Assembly (NCBI GenBank): GCA_013289795.1
Contig: JABCZH010000001.1
Location: 62,001-126,000 of the forward strand
Length of the DNA: 64,000 bases
Source of the DNA: Acidobacteriota bacterium
Lineage (GTDB): Bacteria > Acidobacteriota > Terriglobia > Terriglobales > Acidobacteriaceae
Direction of reading: 5' to 3'
Shown here: positions 28,111 to 37,211 of the stretch, piece after piece
How positions within the stretch are numbered: position 1 is the first letter of the stretch
How the letters are laid out: each line of letters begins with the position of its first letter
Notes under the pieces: model-generated
The model's database searches: none
Told to the model about the DNA's origin: nothing
Seen by the model: only the letters and a program-made list of their open reading frames with translations
Program-made: the position numbers and the translations under genes

Positions 28111-28602
28111 ATGATGATGATGGTCTACACCCAAATCGAAAGCCCAGTCGGGCCGTTGCTGCTGGTCGCAGACGCCGCCGGCCTGCGCCAGATCCTGTTT
28201 GTAAACGGCAGGCATCAAGCACGTCCAGACCCCGAGTGGAAGCAAGACGCCGCGCCGCTCGAGAAGACGATCAGCCAGTTACGCTCTTATTTCGCAGGTG
28301 AGCGGGAAGAGTTCGATTTATCGCTGGCGCCTGAGGGGACGAAATTCCAGCAGGAAGTCTGGCGGCGGCTGTCTGAGATTCCCTTCGGGGAGACGATTTC
28401 CTACGGAGAGCTGGCGCGCCGCATCGGAAATCCCCAAGCCTCACGCGCCGTGGGCCTCGCCAACGGGTCGAATCCCATCCCAATCGTGATTCCCTGTCAT
28501 CGTGTGATCGGCAGCAACGGCAAGCTCACCGGCTACGGCGGCGGCTTGCCCATCAAAGAGAAGCTGCTGGCGCTGGAGAAGAAACAGCTCAGATTGTTGT
28601 GA
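28111..28602 (+). CDS. ogt: Methylated-DNA-protein cysteine methyltransferase
   Basis: 163 residues. Repairs O6-alkylguanine by transferring the alkyl group to its own Cys129 in PCHRV. The C-terminal DNA-binding domain has TKFQQEVWRRLSEIPFG and the Arg finger SRAVGLAN. Four ATG codons start the frame, so the first residues are ambiguous. The gene stands alone and is convergent with the next gene. The N-terminal domain is short, as in Ogt-type proteins. Confidence 0.95.
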   Translation: MMMMVYTQIESPVGPLLLVADAAGLRQILFVNGRHQARPDPEWKQDAAPLEKTISQLRSYFAGEREEFDLSLAPEGTKFQQEVWRRLSEIPFGETISYGELARRIGNPQASRAVGLANGSNPIPIVIPCHRVIGSNGKLTGYGGGLPIKEKLLALEKKQLRLL

Positions 28603-28619
28603 AGCTCCTACTACGGCGA

Positions 28620-29561
28620 CTAGCGGTTCAATCGAGAGGCAACATCCAGCAAGAGATATTCATGCTCTGAGGTCACCCCCAATCTCTCGAAATAGCGCCA
28701 GTACAAAACCGGGCGGAGATGCGACGTGATGGTCGTTGTCCGCGTCAACCGCGTCGCGCTTCCTTCAGGCTGAAGTTCATACGTTGCATTCTCGAACCCC
28801 AGCCAGTGACGCCCTGGCATGTTGGTGCGGTCAATGATCAGCTGCATCGAGTGTGGCGGGTCCCACCCGGTAACTGTTTCCTCAATGGAACCATTCTCGA
28901 AGTAGCAGATGCGCTTTGCCCCCACGCCGCCACGTTCCAGAGTGCAGCGCAGTGGCACCGGAAGCCCGATGTGCATGAGCAAGGGCTTAGCGACGTCAAT
29001 ACTGTCGATGGATTGTATCTGGGCCCAGACCCTTTCAGGTGTCGCCTGCAACAAGATGCTGCTCACCACGACTTCTCGACGGACAGTCTTGAGTGCTGAT
29101 TCCTCGGCGTGGTGTCCAGCCACAATAAGGACAGGTATTAACCCAAAGACAATCATCGTGCCGGTGCTTCGATGAAGTAGGCGTTGCACCACGTATTTCC
29201 GGAACAGATACCCTAAGAAGCCGCCCACAGCGAGTCCCGCAAGCAACAAGGGAAAGGCCAGGACCGCGCAGAGCAGTCCCTCGCGCCGAAAGGCGACCAG
29301 GATTACAAGAGAAACGAGGGCTGCGAACCATCCCGCGGCCGCTATCGTCTCACGTCGCCCCGTGACTTGCGCGATTGCGAATCCGGCACAGAACGGAAGC
29401 AGCAGAAACATCACTCCGCCCATGCCATTCTCATGGCGTGATATGAGGAAAAAGAAGCCGGCGAGACCCAGAGCGATCCCGACCAGTGATCCAACTCCCA
29501 AACCTGAGAGAACGCTTCCTGATTGCTTCAAAGCGCCTGCCTTCCACCACCGACTGGCCAC
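28620..29561 (-). CDS. Membrane protein with C-terminal SRPBCC-like domain
   Basis: 313 residues. Four or five transmembrane helices occupy about 18-155. Residues about 160-310 look like an SRPBCC (START/polyketide-cyclase) lipid-binding fold: SILLQATPERVWAQIQSID, GAKRICYFENG, and YELQPEGSATRLTRTTTI. Such fusions are common in environmental bacteria and may respond to or bind hydrophobic ligands. No specific role can be given. It ends 17 bp from ogt in convergent orientation. Confidence 0.7.
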   Translation of the reverse strand: MASRWWKAGALKQSGSVLSGLGVGSLVGIALGLAGFFFLISRHENGMGGVMFLLLPFCAGFAIAQVTGRRETIAAAGWFAALVSLVILVAFRREGLLCAVLAFPLLLAGLAVGGFLGYLFRKYVVQRLLHRSTGTMIVFGLIPVLIVAGHHAEESALKTVRREVVVSSILLQATPERVWAQIQSIDSIDVAKPLLMHIGLPVPLRCTLERGGVGAKRICYFENGSIEETVTGWDPPHSMQLIIDRTNMPGRHWLGFENATYELQPEGSATRLTRTTTITSHLRPVLYWRYFERLGVTSEHEYLLLDVASRLNR

Positions 29562-29716
29562 ACACTATCGGCAACTCGAGCATACTAAAATAAGAAGCGC
29601 AAATGTTGGTGCACGTTCTGCGCCTTGTCCCGCCAATCCGGCCCAGGAAGCGATAGAAAGCGTCACTTCAAGTAAAATATGGCCTGTATCTAACCCTAAG
29701 GGGATTTTGCCAAACC

Positions 29717-30127
29717 ATGCGGTTCTTCCTGGCTTTCATCGCACTTCTCGGCTTCATGGCCGCCACTCTCGCGCTCCGCGAACACTATCGGACCGACACC
29801 TCCCCATGCAGCATCAACGAGCATTGGGATTGTGGCATCGTCAACCATAGCCCGTTCGCGGTGCTGGCAGGCGTGCCGGTTGCAGTCGTTGGCATGGCCG
29901 GATATTTACTAATGGGGACACTCGCAATCAGGCGCGCCTATCGATTGTTGTTAGCCGCAGCCGTCATCGGCCTGACCTTTTCACTCTATCTGGCGCACGT
30001 CGAAAAAGACATTCTGGGCGTGTGGTGCATCTATTGCGTCGCATCTCTCACAGTCATTTCCTTGCTAACCTTGCTAACCTTTGGAACAATCATAGTTTCG
30101 CGCCCGAAGCGCTCCCTAACGAGCTAA
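29717..30127 (+). CDS. Vitamin K epoxide reductase (VKOR)-family membrane protein
   Basis: 136 residues with about four transmembrane helices. It keeps the VKOR redox residues: a periplasmic-loop pair Cys31 and Cys39 and the membrane CIYC motif (104-107), with Ser45 between them. VKOR passes electrons to quinone while reoxidising a DsbA-like partner. The next gene, two bases away, encodes such a thioredoxin-fold protein, so the two form a disulfide-forming pair analogous to DsbB-DsbA. The N-terminus is slightly short but keeps the first helix. Confidence 0.9.
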   Translation: MRFFLAFIALLGFMAATLALREHYRTDTSPCSINEHWDCGIVNHSPFAVLAGVPVAVVGMAGYLLMGTLAIRRAYRLLLAAAVIGLTFSLYLAHVEKDILGVWCIYCVASLTVISLLTLLTFGTIIVSRPKRSLTS

Positions 30128-30129
30128 TT

Positions 30130-30726
30130 ATGATCAAGACTTTTTCTCGATTCGCATTCGCCGCCGTTCTGCTTGCATCCCTTGTCTCAGCCCAGGACGC
30201 CGTCAATCCCGCGCTGCGTCCGCCCAAGGGAACTCCTCTCGCCATCGTCGTCTTTGAAGACTTGCAATGTCCCCAGTGCAAGCGCGAAGCCCCGGTGGTG
30301 GCCCAGGCTGCCAAGACCTACAAGATTCCCGTGGTTCGCCACGACTTCCCCCTGCCCATGCACAACTGGTCATACCAAGCTGCGGTCATCGCCCACTATT
30401 TCGACAGCCGATCCAAGCAACTCGGCATCGATTTCCGTGACTACATCTTCCAGCACCAACCCGAAATCTTCCCCACCAACCTGCAGCAGTTCGCCCAGAA
30501 GTTCGCCACCGATCACAAGGTTGATTTGCCCTTCGTGGTCGATCCCCAGGGCAAGTTCGCCGCCGAGGTCAACGCCGAGCGCGACCTGGGAAAGGCCATC
30601 CATCTCGACCACACTCCCACCATCTACATCGTCAGCAACAATCCCAAGGGCCGGCCGTTCGTCGAGGTGAAAGAGCCAAGCAGTGAACTCTTCCAGATGA
30701 TCGATGCCATGAAGCGTGGAGAATGA
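30130..30726 (+). CDS. Exported DsbA-like thioredoxin-fold protein
   Basis: 198 residues from the ATG at 30130; an open frame continues upstream but this start gives a signal peptide (1-22). The thioredoxin/DsbA domain has a CPQC active site (47-50), a Pro-rich loop, and a cis-Pro HTPTIYIVS near the C-terminus. It is expected to oxidise or isomerise disulfides in exported proteins and to be reoxidised by the VKOR-like protein encoded just before it. It lacks the large helical insertion of E. coli DsbA and resembles DsbA/DSBA-like families of Acidobacteriota. Confidence 0.9.
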   Translation: MIKTFSRFAFAAVLLASLVSAQDAVNPALRPPKGTPLAIVVFEDLQCPQCKREAPVVAQAAKTYKIPVVRHDFPLPMHNWSYQAAVIAHYFDSRSKQLGIDFRDYIFQHQPEIFPTNLQQFAQKFATDHKVDLPFVVDPQGKFAAEVNAERDLGKAIHLDHTPTIYIVSNNPKGRPFVEVKEPSSELFQMIDAMKRGE

Positions 30727-30789
30727 GACGCGGAGAATGAAGTGCCGAGAATGACGCGCGAAGAATGAAACGGGAAGAGTAACGCGGCG

Positions 30790-31434
30790 TTAGCCTCTCT
30801 CAAAGGCGTGTTTCTTCTCGAGTTCTTCCAGCGCCGTCCGCATGTCGGACTCGAACTGCTCTGCCCGATCCATCAATGTCGGCTCTGCCACAGCCGAGTC
30901 ACCTTCCAGCTTGATCAGCTTCTGGTCTTCCAGTTTGCACGCCAGTTCCAAAACATGGGCAGGCGTAGTTTCCACATAAAGGGCTTCCGTGGGATCGCCC
31001 AACCATGCAGTTCCTCCCACCAGCCGTGCCTGCCAGTAAACCTTTCGCGCCAGCATCCTGGAAATCTCTTCGTCGCTGGCCCGGCCAAAAACCCATTTGC
31101 TGCGTTTGAAATCCCAGTGGCGGCTCGAGAAATTCATCGGCACCAGCTTCCCCGACTTCACAAACTCGATCTGCTTGTGATCCACCTCTTTACGCAGCGA
31201 GTTGATGATCGGCCCCTCGGCATCTTTCGCTTCGAGCGCTGGCATCACCTCACGCACCGTGGCGGAAAGATTCACCGCCACCGGCGCATGCAGTCCCGGC
31301 GAGTTTTCGAGCAGGACGTCGGCATGCAAAAAGAAGAAGTCGGCGCCCGAGGTCGACTTGCGAAACGGCCACTCCAAATGGAACGAAAGCGGCAGCCCCG
31401 CCAGGGTCACATAAATAGTCTTGCGGTTCGTCAT
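30790..31434 (-). CDS. Conserved hypothetical protein
   Basis: 214 residues, no signal peptide or membrane helix. The N-terminal half (YVTLAGLPLSFHLEWPFRK, then FFFLHADVLLENSPGLHAPVAVNLSATV) looks like a beta-rich domain; the C-terminal part is helical and charged (ALEELEKKHAF). Coding is supported by codon structure and length. I recognise no family. The intergenic spacing suggests it is monocistronic. Confidence 0.6.
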   Translation of the reverse strand: MTNRKTIYVTLAGLPLSFHLEWPFRKSTSGADFFFLHADVLLENSPGLHAPVAVNLSATVREVMPALEAKDAEGPIINSLRKEVDHKQIEFVKSGKLVPMNFSSRHWDFKRSKWVFGRASDEEISRMLARKVYWQARLVGGTAWLGDPTEALYVETTPAHVLELACKLEDQKLIKLEGDSAVAEPTLMDRAEQFESDMRTALEELEKKHAFERG

Positions 31435-31566
31435 GAATGATTTGCGAGGATATTCTATCGGAAAGCGGCAGAATGAGGGCTACAGGCGTCCAAAAAACGC
31501 AGGGTTTGTCCCACCGTTTAACGTCTTGATTCGTACCTGAGCGGGTGCCCAGGATCGTCAGTCGCC

Positions 31567-31968
31567 CTATCTCCCGGCAGCAGCAGCACGGGTGAGTCCA
31601 CCTTCTGATGCCCACATCGAAGCGATCTTTGCCAACACCGCCTCCATGCTGCAACCCGTGTCCAGATTTGCGTCCACCGCCGGATGCCGTTCGCCATCGG
31701 TATGCATCACCAGCACCCGAGTAGCCCGGCTCGTCTTCTTTATCATATAAGCCAGATGGTGCCGGTCGTTCTTGCTGAGGGTCGGCCCCAGAATCACCAG
31801 GTCGAACGTACCTTGGCGCACCGCCGCCAGCACCGACTTGCGGTCCGGAGCGGTTTCCACCTGGTAACCCGCCTTTTGAATCGCAGCCGCCTGCGCAGCC
31901 AATACCTCGGGATCGCCCTCGCTGTACAGAAATTTCAGTTTCGAGACCGCCTTCGCCGGGTTCGCCAT
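31567..31968 (-). CDS. Degenerate receiver (CheY-like) domain protein
   Basis: 133 residues matching a response-regulator receiver fold: FLYSEGDPEVLAAQAAAIQKAGYQVETA, then DLVILGPTLSKNDRHHLAYMIKK and TRVLVMHTDG. The phosphoacceptor position, normally Asp in DLVILD, is Gly, and the acidic pair near the N-terminus is reduced to ED-like residues. It therefore probably cannot be phosphorylated in the standard way, and has no output domain. It may act as a protein-interaction module. Preceded by no kinase gene. Confidence 0.75.
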   Translation of the reverse strand: MANPAKAVSKLKFLYSEGDPEVLAAQAAAIQKAGYQVETAPDRKSVLAAVRQGTFDLVILGPTLSKNDRHHLAYMIKKTSRATRVLVMHTDGERHPAVDANLDTGCSMEAVLAKIASMWASEGGLTRAAAAGR

Positions 31969-32194
31969 GGATCAGTTCCAACCCTTTCCGTTGACCTTGC
32001 CACGTTAACAACCGCGGCAAAGTAAGAGAACGTCACCGAAGGCCAATCACGATCGGGACTACCGTCACCTCGCGCGAGCCCCGAAACCGCCCGCAGCCCC
32101 GCCCCCCACTTTCGCCAGCTTTTTCTCTCCCACAGCCAGCCCTCCGACGTACAATGATTGCTCGAAAATGGGACGTAGCCACGGAGGCCTCTAC

Positions 32195-32701
32195 ATGCGT
32201 GTGTCGGCAATCTGCATTGCGGTTCTTGGGCAAGTGCTCGTTGCCAACCCAGCTTTCGCTCAGCAACCCGACGCCGACGCCCACACCGCCACCGCTTTCT
32301 GCGATTTCGCTGACAGCCAGGAGATCAGCGTTCGCTACAACAACGCCCCCGGCAAGGACGACACTCACAACGGCAAAGTGTGGCTACCCGGGGGCAAGCC
32401 GCTGACCCTGTTCGTCGGAGCCGCAGTGAGCCTGAACAACAACCCCATCCCGATCGGCGCCTACAGCGTTTACGTCATCCCCAACCGCAAAGAGTGGACT
32501 CTCATCGTCAACAAGAACGTCACCCCGGGCGCAGCCTACGATCAAACGCAGGATGTGGCCCGCGGGCCAATGGAGTTGGGTGAAGTCGATTCACCCCCAG
32601 GACAACTACAAGTTTCCTTTGCGCACACCGCCGACAAGACCTGCAGCATCCGCCTCTACTACGGCAAAGTCGGAGCCTTCGCCGAATTCCTGGAGAAGTG
32701 A
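32195..32701 (+). CDS. DUF2911-family exported protein
   Basis: 168 residues from the ATG at 32195, which gives a clean signal peptide (1-24, ending NPAFAQ). The mature part contains ISVRYNNAPGK, GKPLTLFVGAAVSL, IPIGAYSVYVIPNRKEWTLIVNK and a DKTCSIRLYYGKV segment, typical of the DUF2911 family of small secreted beta proteins in Bacteroidetes and Acidobacteriota. The function is unknown. Confidence 0.75.
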   Translation: MRVSAICIAVLGQVLVANPAFAQQPDADAHTATAFCDFADSQEISVRYNNAPGKDDTHNGKVWLPGGKPLTLFVGAAVSLNNNPIPIGAYSVYVIPNRKEWTLIVNKNVTPGAAYDQTQDVARGPMELGEVDSPPGQLQVSFAHTADKTCSIRLYYGKVGAFAEFLEK

Positions 32702-32837
32702 CTTAGGTTGAGTGGGGCTTTTCGACCGCCGGACAGAGTCTGCCTGGGGGTGCCCATAGTATTTCGGCTGTAGGACGGAGTCAGCGGACTCCAGCTGCGC
32801 CCTTCTTCCTGTCGGCCTCCACCCCGGACACGTTTCC

Positions 32838-32866
32838 TTGACAGGCGAGTGCTACTGGCACAGAAT
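32838..32866 (+). promoter_or_regulatory. Candidate promoter of the SBBP/Ig-like gene
   Basis: TTGACA (32838-32843) and CAGAAT (32861-32866) are 17 bp apart. The same -10 variant CAGAAT appears upstream of aceA. Confidence 0.45.
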
Positions 32867-32911
32867 GCGTAAGTCTTACGTTTTCCCCCGCCCCGGCTCT
32901 CTAAGCTTGGC

Positions 32912-32939
32912 GACCCTGTTGGCGAAGACTGAAAGGGTC
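32912..32939 (+). promoter_or_regulatory. Leader hairpin overlapping the ribosome site of the SBBP/Ig-like gene
   Basis: GACCCT (32912-32917) pairs with AGGGTC (32934-32939), enclosing the GAAAGGG ribosome site just before the ATG at 32942. It could mask translation initiation. No known riboswitch class is recognised. Confidence 0.3.
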
Positions 32940-32941
32940 TT

Positions 32942-35900
32942 ATGAGATCTTCTTGGCTCTCCTGCCTCCTTATTGTTCTATTGTGCGCAACCATGCTCGC
33001 CCAATCCAACCCTGGCCCCTCGCGGCCCGATCCATCAATTCAAGGAAAGGTTATCGAGACTTACGGCAAGCTACCCCTGAGCTTCGAGGCGAATCAGGGC
33101 CAGACCGATGACAGAGTGAGGTTTCTCTCACGCGGCAGCGGCTACACCCTATTCCTCACCGGGGATGAAGCTGTCTTCTCGCTTCAAGGAAGCAAGGTCA
33201 AGAACGACACATCGCCCTCCACTCATCGTTTGCACCAAAGTGCGGTCGGGCCGACGACCGACGCCGTCCTGCGGATGAAGCTCGTGAACCCCAACCAGGC
33301 AACCAAGGTTTCCGGCGCGGACGAACTCCCCGACAAGAGCAACTACTTCATCGGAAACGATTCCACGAAATGGCACAGCAACGTCGCGAACTACGCCAAG
33401 GTAAAGTACGAAGGAATTTATCCCGGCATCGACCTCATCTACTACGGCAACCAGCGGCAGCTTGAATATGACTTCGTCATCGCGCCAGGTGCCGACGCAC
33501 ATCGCATCCAGTTCGATATCCGTGGGGCCAGCAAAATCAGCAAAAGTAAAGATGGAGACTTGGTCCTCCATTTTCCAGATGGTGAGCTTCGTTGGCGTAA
33601 ACCAATCGTGTACCAGGAAAGAAACGGAGAGAGGCAGGCGATTGATGGTCGTTACCTGGTTCGGCATGGACATCGCGTGAGTTTTGAAATTGGAAGCTAC
33701 GACCCGACCCGGGTGTTAACGATAGATCCCGCGTTGGCCTATTCGACGTTTTTCGGTGCTACCACCGGTTTTGTTGCCGCCTCTGCCGTGACGGTGGATA
33801 CTGCGGGCAATGCATACCTGGCGGGGTACACTCGCGCCTGGGACTTCCCAACCACACCGGGCGCGTTCCAGACAACCTGCCCCAGTGGAACCGGTCAATA
33901 TGGTTGTGGGGATTGGGGAGCCGCTTTTATCACAAAGATGAATCCCACCGGAACCGCCCTGGTCTACTCGACATACCTTGGGGGAAACCAAGGGGCTCAG
34001 GGCGAGGCCATTGCCATAGATTCTGCAGGTGACGCCTACGTGACTGGCGGCACTTACTCAAATAACTTTCCCACTACTCCTGGCGTCGTTCAGCCAACGT
34101 GTACTAACTGCGGATACAACACTCAAACCATCCTTGGCGACGTCTTCGTGACCGAGTTGAATCCAACAGGTTCGGCCTTGATTTACTCCACTTACCTGGG
34201 CGGCGATGTTGCCACGGGATACAGCATTCAGAACGGTTCCGGCATAGCCATAGATCGGTCAGGGGATGCTTACGTCGCTGGATCGACGAACTCCGCGATC
34301 TTTCCCACTACGCCAGGTGCCTTCCAGACAAAATGTGGTAGCTGCAACACTGCTGGCAACAACAACGCCTTCGTAACCGAGTTTAACTCCACCGGCACTG
34401 CACTGATCTATTCGACCTACCTTGGTGGCAGTGCTAGTGACGAGGCTTCTGCCATGGCCCTCGATTCATTCGGTGATGTCTACCTGACTGGAGCTGCGAC
34501 ATCCACCGATTTTCCGGTTACGCCGGGAGCCTTTCAGAGCACATGCAGTGAACCGTATTGCAGGGATGCTTTTGTAACGCAGTTGAACCCGACCGGCTCA
34601 GCGCTGATCTACTCGACCTATTTAGGTGGCGGCGTCATTAATCAGTCGGGTGAAGATCAGGTTGGCGCCGGCATCGCCGTGAGTTCTTCCGGCAATGCCT
34701 ATATAACCGGCTTCACTGATTCCGCTGATTTTCCCGTGACTCCCGGTGCGTTCCAGACAACATGTCGCGCATGCACTGGAGGTATCAATGCGTTTGTGAC
34801 CGAGTTCAACTCTGCTGGCTCGGCCTTGATTTACTCGACCTACCTCGGTGGCAGTACTCAGGATGAAGCCTTTGGCATCGTGCTGGATGCTGCGGGGGAT
34901 GTTTATCTAAATGGCTATACTCTCGACGCTGACTTCCCTACTACCCCTGGGTCGTTCCAGCCGACCTGCGGAACCTGCACGTTTCCCACCTATTACGGTT
35001 TCATGAGCGAGTTGAACCCGAGCGGTTCGACCCTTTTGTATTCAACGTACCTGACGGGCAGCAACACCTCGTACTCGACATCGACCGTTGGCAGGGGCCT
35101 CGCGATAGACGCCGCCAACGGTGTCTACCTGGTCGGTAGTACCGACTCTTCTACCTTCCCGATCACGCCGGGAGTTTTTCAGACACAGTGTGCTGGAGGT
35201 TGCTTCTACGGCAATACGTTTGTCGCCAAGTTCGTGCCTGGCGATCAGGTCTGGCCTTTGAGCCTGACCTTTGGAAACCAAACCATTGGCGTAGCCAGCA
35301 CTCCACAAAGCACAGTTCTCAGCAACAGTGGCGCGGCGACGCTGACAATCACGAGCATTACCTTCACCGGTGCGAACAGTGCCGACTTCAGCGAGCAGGA
35401 CAACTGTGGTACGTCGCTAGCTGCAGGGCTGACTTGCACGATAAACGTTACCTTCACACCCACCGCTCCTGGTTCCCGCAGCGCCGCCCTGAACATCACG
35501 GACAGCGCTGCAAATAGCCCTCAGACCGTCGCACTTTCCGGCGTTGGAACCGTTACCGTGACCGTGATTCCGTCAAACTTGAACTTCGGTGCTGAAGGAT
35601 TGGGCTCAACCAGCCAACCGCAACCGGTGACGCTTAGCACGAATGGCACCCTGATCATCAACTCTATCTTTGCGAACCCGCCATTCGCTCAAACAAATAA
35701 CTGCGGAACCGGTCTGCCTGCGGGTGGGAACTGCACCATCAACGTAAGCTTTACCCCCCAGGTTCTAGGTTTGCAAAATGGAACCCTGACGATTTCTGAC
35801 GATGCCACGGGAAGTCCGCAAACAGTCGGACTTGCTGGAACAGGGGTGTCGCCGGTGGCGCTGAATCCCACCAGCCTCAACTTCGGAAATCAAACCGTCG

Positions 35901-37006
35901 GAGCGACAAGCGCTCCGATGACAACGACCCTAACCAACGTCGGAATCGTTGCCGTGACCATTACATCTATTGTGATCACTGGGCCGAACAGCAGTGCCTT
36001 TGCCCAGATGAATAATTGTCCGACTAGCCTCGCGCCGAATGGAAGCTGCACCATCAGCGTTACCTTTACCCCGACAATGCTGCAAAGCTACAGTGCTTCT
36101 CTGACTGTTAACGACAACGCTCTAGGCAGTCCGACGATTGCACCCCTTTCGGGTACGGGCAGCGGTCCAATCTTCATGATCTCGCCCCCAAACTTAACCT
36201 TCCCAGAGCAATACGTGGGAACGTCTGGCCTGCCGCAAAGTGTGACACTCACCAATAACGGAAACGGTCCCCTGTTGATCACGGCAGTGACAACCAGTCC
36301 CGCAGATTTTGGTTCGCTGAATGCGTGTGGGGCGAGTGTCGCAGTAGGAGCTTCCTGTGCGATCGGGGTCTTCTTCGATCCTGCTGTGGCCGGTACAAGG
36401 AACGGGATCCTCTCAATTACGGACAACGCTGCCGGCAGTCCTCAGACGGTTGCGCTGACGGGCGTGGGGCAGGATTTCTCTATGGCTCCCTCCGGCCCGT
36501 CGACGGCCACGGTCTCACCCGGAGGAACCGCGACCTACGCGCTGACGGTTGAACCTGCCGGTGGGTTCAAGCAAACGGTCTCGTTCACCTGCAGCGGAGC
36601 ACCGACGGGATTCGTTTGCTCCGTGCCCAGTTCCGTCGCGCTGAGTGGCTCGACGTCAACAAAGGTCACTGTTACCGTGACGACTGCGGCAACCTCAGGG
36701 AGCCTGACACCGCTCGGTGGTCTTTCGCCGTCGGGCGGCAGGCTCGCAATGTGGCTGGCTCTCGGAGGCTTGCCCGGGCTGGTCATCGTGGGCACGTCGG
36801 GCGTTGGCAGTCGACGTCGCCAGCGTCGCCTGCTCTGCGGGTTGGCTTTCCTGTGCCTGTTCTCCGTCGGAATCACATGGACTGGGTGCGGCGGCGGGGG
36901 CAGCATCGGGGGCGGGACATCTTACAATCTCACAGTCACAGGCACGTTCACGTCCGGCACCGCCAAGTTGATCCACAATACGAACCTTACATTGCTGGTG
37001 CAGTAA
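32942..37006 (+). CDS. Large secreted SBBP-repeat / SPD-2-Hydin Ig-like protein
   Basis: 1354 residues. Signal peptide (1-20, ending MLAQ); DUF7948-type N-terminal domain (about 35-260); seven SBBP beta-propeller repeats (about 260-765), each with DFPTTPGAFQ-like and ALIYSTYLGG segments; then four choice-of-anchor D / SPD-2-Hydin Ig-like domains (about 770-1170), each ending with a TFTP...SPQTVxLSGxG pattern. A Gly/Ser-rich tail follows with a hydrophobic segment near 1265-1282, an Arg cluster (GSRRRQRR), a second hydrophobic stretch and CGGGG. The tail resembles a sorting or anchoring region. Function is unknown; surface adhesion or matrix roles are speculative. A regular promoter and an RBS-masking hairpin precede it. 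Confidence 0.9.
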   Translation: MRSSWLSCLLIVLLCATMLAQSNPGPSRPDPSIQGKVIETYGKLPLSFEANQGQTDDRVRFLSRGSGYTLFLTGDEAVFSLQGSKVKNDTSPSTHRLHQSAVGPTTDAVLRMKLVNPNQATKVSGADELPDKSNYFIGNDSTKWHSNVANYAKVKYEGIYPGIDLIYYGNQRQLEYDFVIAPGADAHRIQFDIRGASKISKSKDGDLVLHFPDGELRWRKPIVYQERNGERQAIDGRYLVRHGHRVSFEIGSYDPTRVLTIDPALAYSTFFGATTGFVAASAVTVDTAGNAYLAGYTRAWDFPTTPGAFQTTCPSGTGQYGCGDWGAAFITKMNPTGTALVYSTYLGGNQGAQGEAIAIDSAGDAYVTGGTYSNNFPTTPGVVQPTCTNCGYNTQTILGDVFVTELNPTGSALIYSTYLGGDVATGYSIQNGSGIAIDRSGDAYVAGSTNSAIFPTTPGAFQTKCGSCNTAGNNNAFVTEFNSTGTALIYSTYLGGSASDEASAMALDSFGDVYLTGAATSTDFPVTPGAFQSTCSEPYCRDAFVTQLNPTGSALIYSTYLGGGVINQSGEDQVGAGIAVSSSGNAYITGFTDSADFPVTPGAFQTTCRACTGGINAFVTEFNSAGSALIYSTYLGGSTQDEAFGIVLDAAGDVYLNGYTLDADFPTTPGSFQPTCGTCTFPTYYGFMSELNPSGSTLLYSTYLTGSNTSYSTSTVGRGLAIDAANGVYLVGSTDSSTFPITPGVFQTQCAGGCFYGNTFVAKFVPGDQVWPLSLTFGNQTIGVASTPQSTVLSNSGAATLTITSITFTGANSADFSEQDNCGTSLAAGLTCTINVTFTPTAPGSRSAALNITDSAANSPQTVALSGVGTVTVTVIPSNLNFGAEGLGSTSQPQPVTLSTNGTLIINSIFANPPFAQTNNCGTGLPAGGNCTINVSFTPQVLGLQNGTLTISDDATGSPQTVGLAGTGVSPVALNPTSLNFGNQTVGATSAPMTTTLTNVGIVAVTITSIVITGPNSSAFAQMNNCPTSLAPNGSCTISVTFTPTMLQSYSASLTVNDNALGSPTIAPLSGTGSGPIFMISPPNLTFPEQYVGTSGLPQSVTLTNNGNGPLLITAVTTSPADFGSLNACGASVAVGASCAIGVFFDPAVAGTRNGILSITDNAAGSPQTVALTGVGQDFSMAPSGPSTATVSPGGTATYALTVEPAGGFKQTVSFTCSGAPTGFVCSVPSSVALSGSTSTKVTVTVTTAATSGSLTPLGGLSPSGGRLAMWLALGGLPGLVIVGTSGVGSRRRQRRLLCGLAFLCLFSVGITWTGCGGGGSIGGGTSYNLTVTGTFTSGTAKLIHNTNLTLLVQ

Positions 37007-37159
37007 ACTCAGAGAAATGATGCAAGCCGCGGGGCGGCAAAAAAGAGCGGTCTTCCACCACTTCACCACCTCAAAGTGTCTGTTTTGGTGTGAGTGCCAG
37101 CTGTCCGTCCTCACTTGTCTCCCACCGATTACTCTCCTGATTCCTACCTTCCCCGGTTC

Positions 37160-37191
37160 ACTAGAAACTAGAAACCAGAAACTAAAAACTA
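37160..37191. repeat. Short ACTAGAAACT-type tandem repeat
   Basis: Imperfect tandem units (CTAGAAA, CCAGAAA, CTAAAAA) lie between the SBBP gene and parB. Similar microrepeats recur in acidobacterial intergenic regions. The 205-bp gap has no gene. Confidence 0.5.
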
Positions 37192-37211
37192 CGTATGTAT
37201 TGAGCAAGAGA

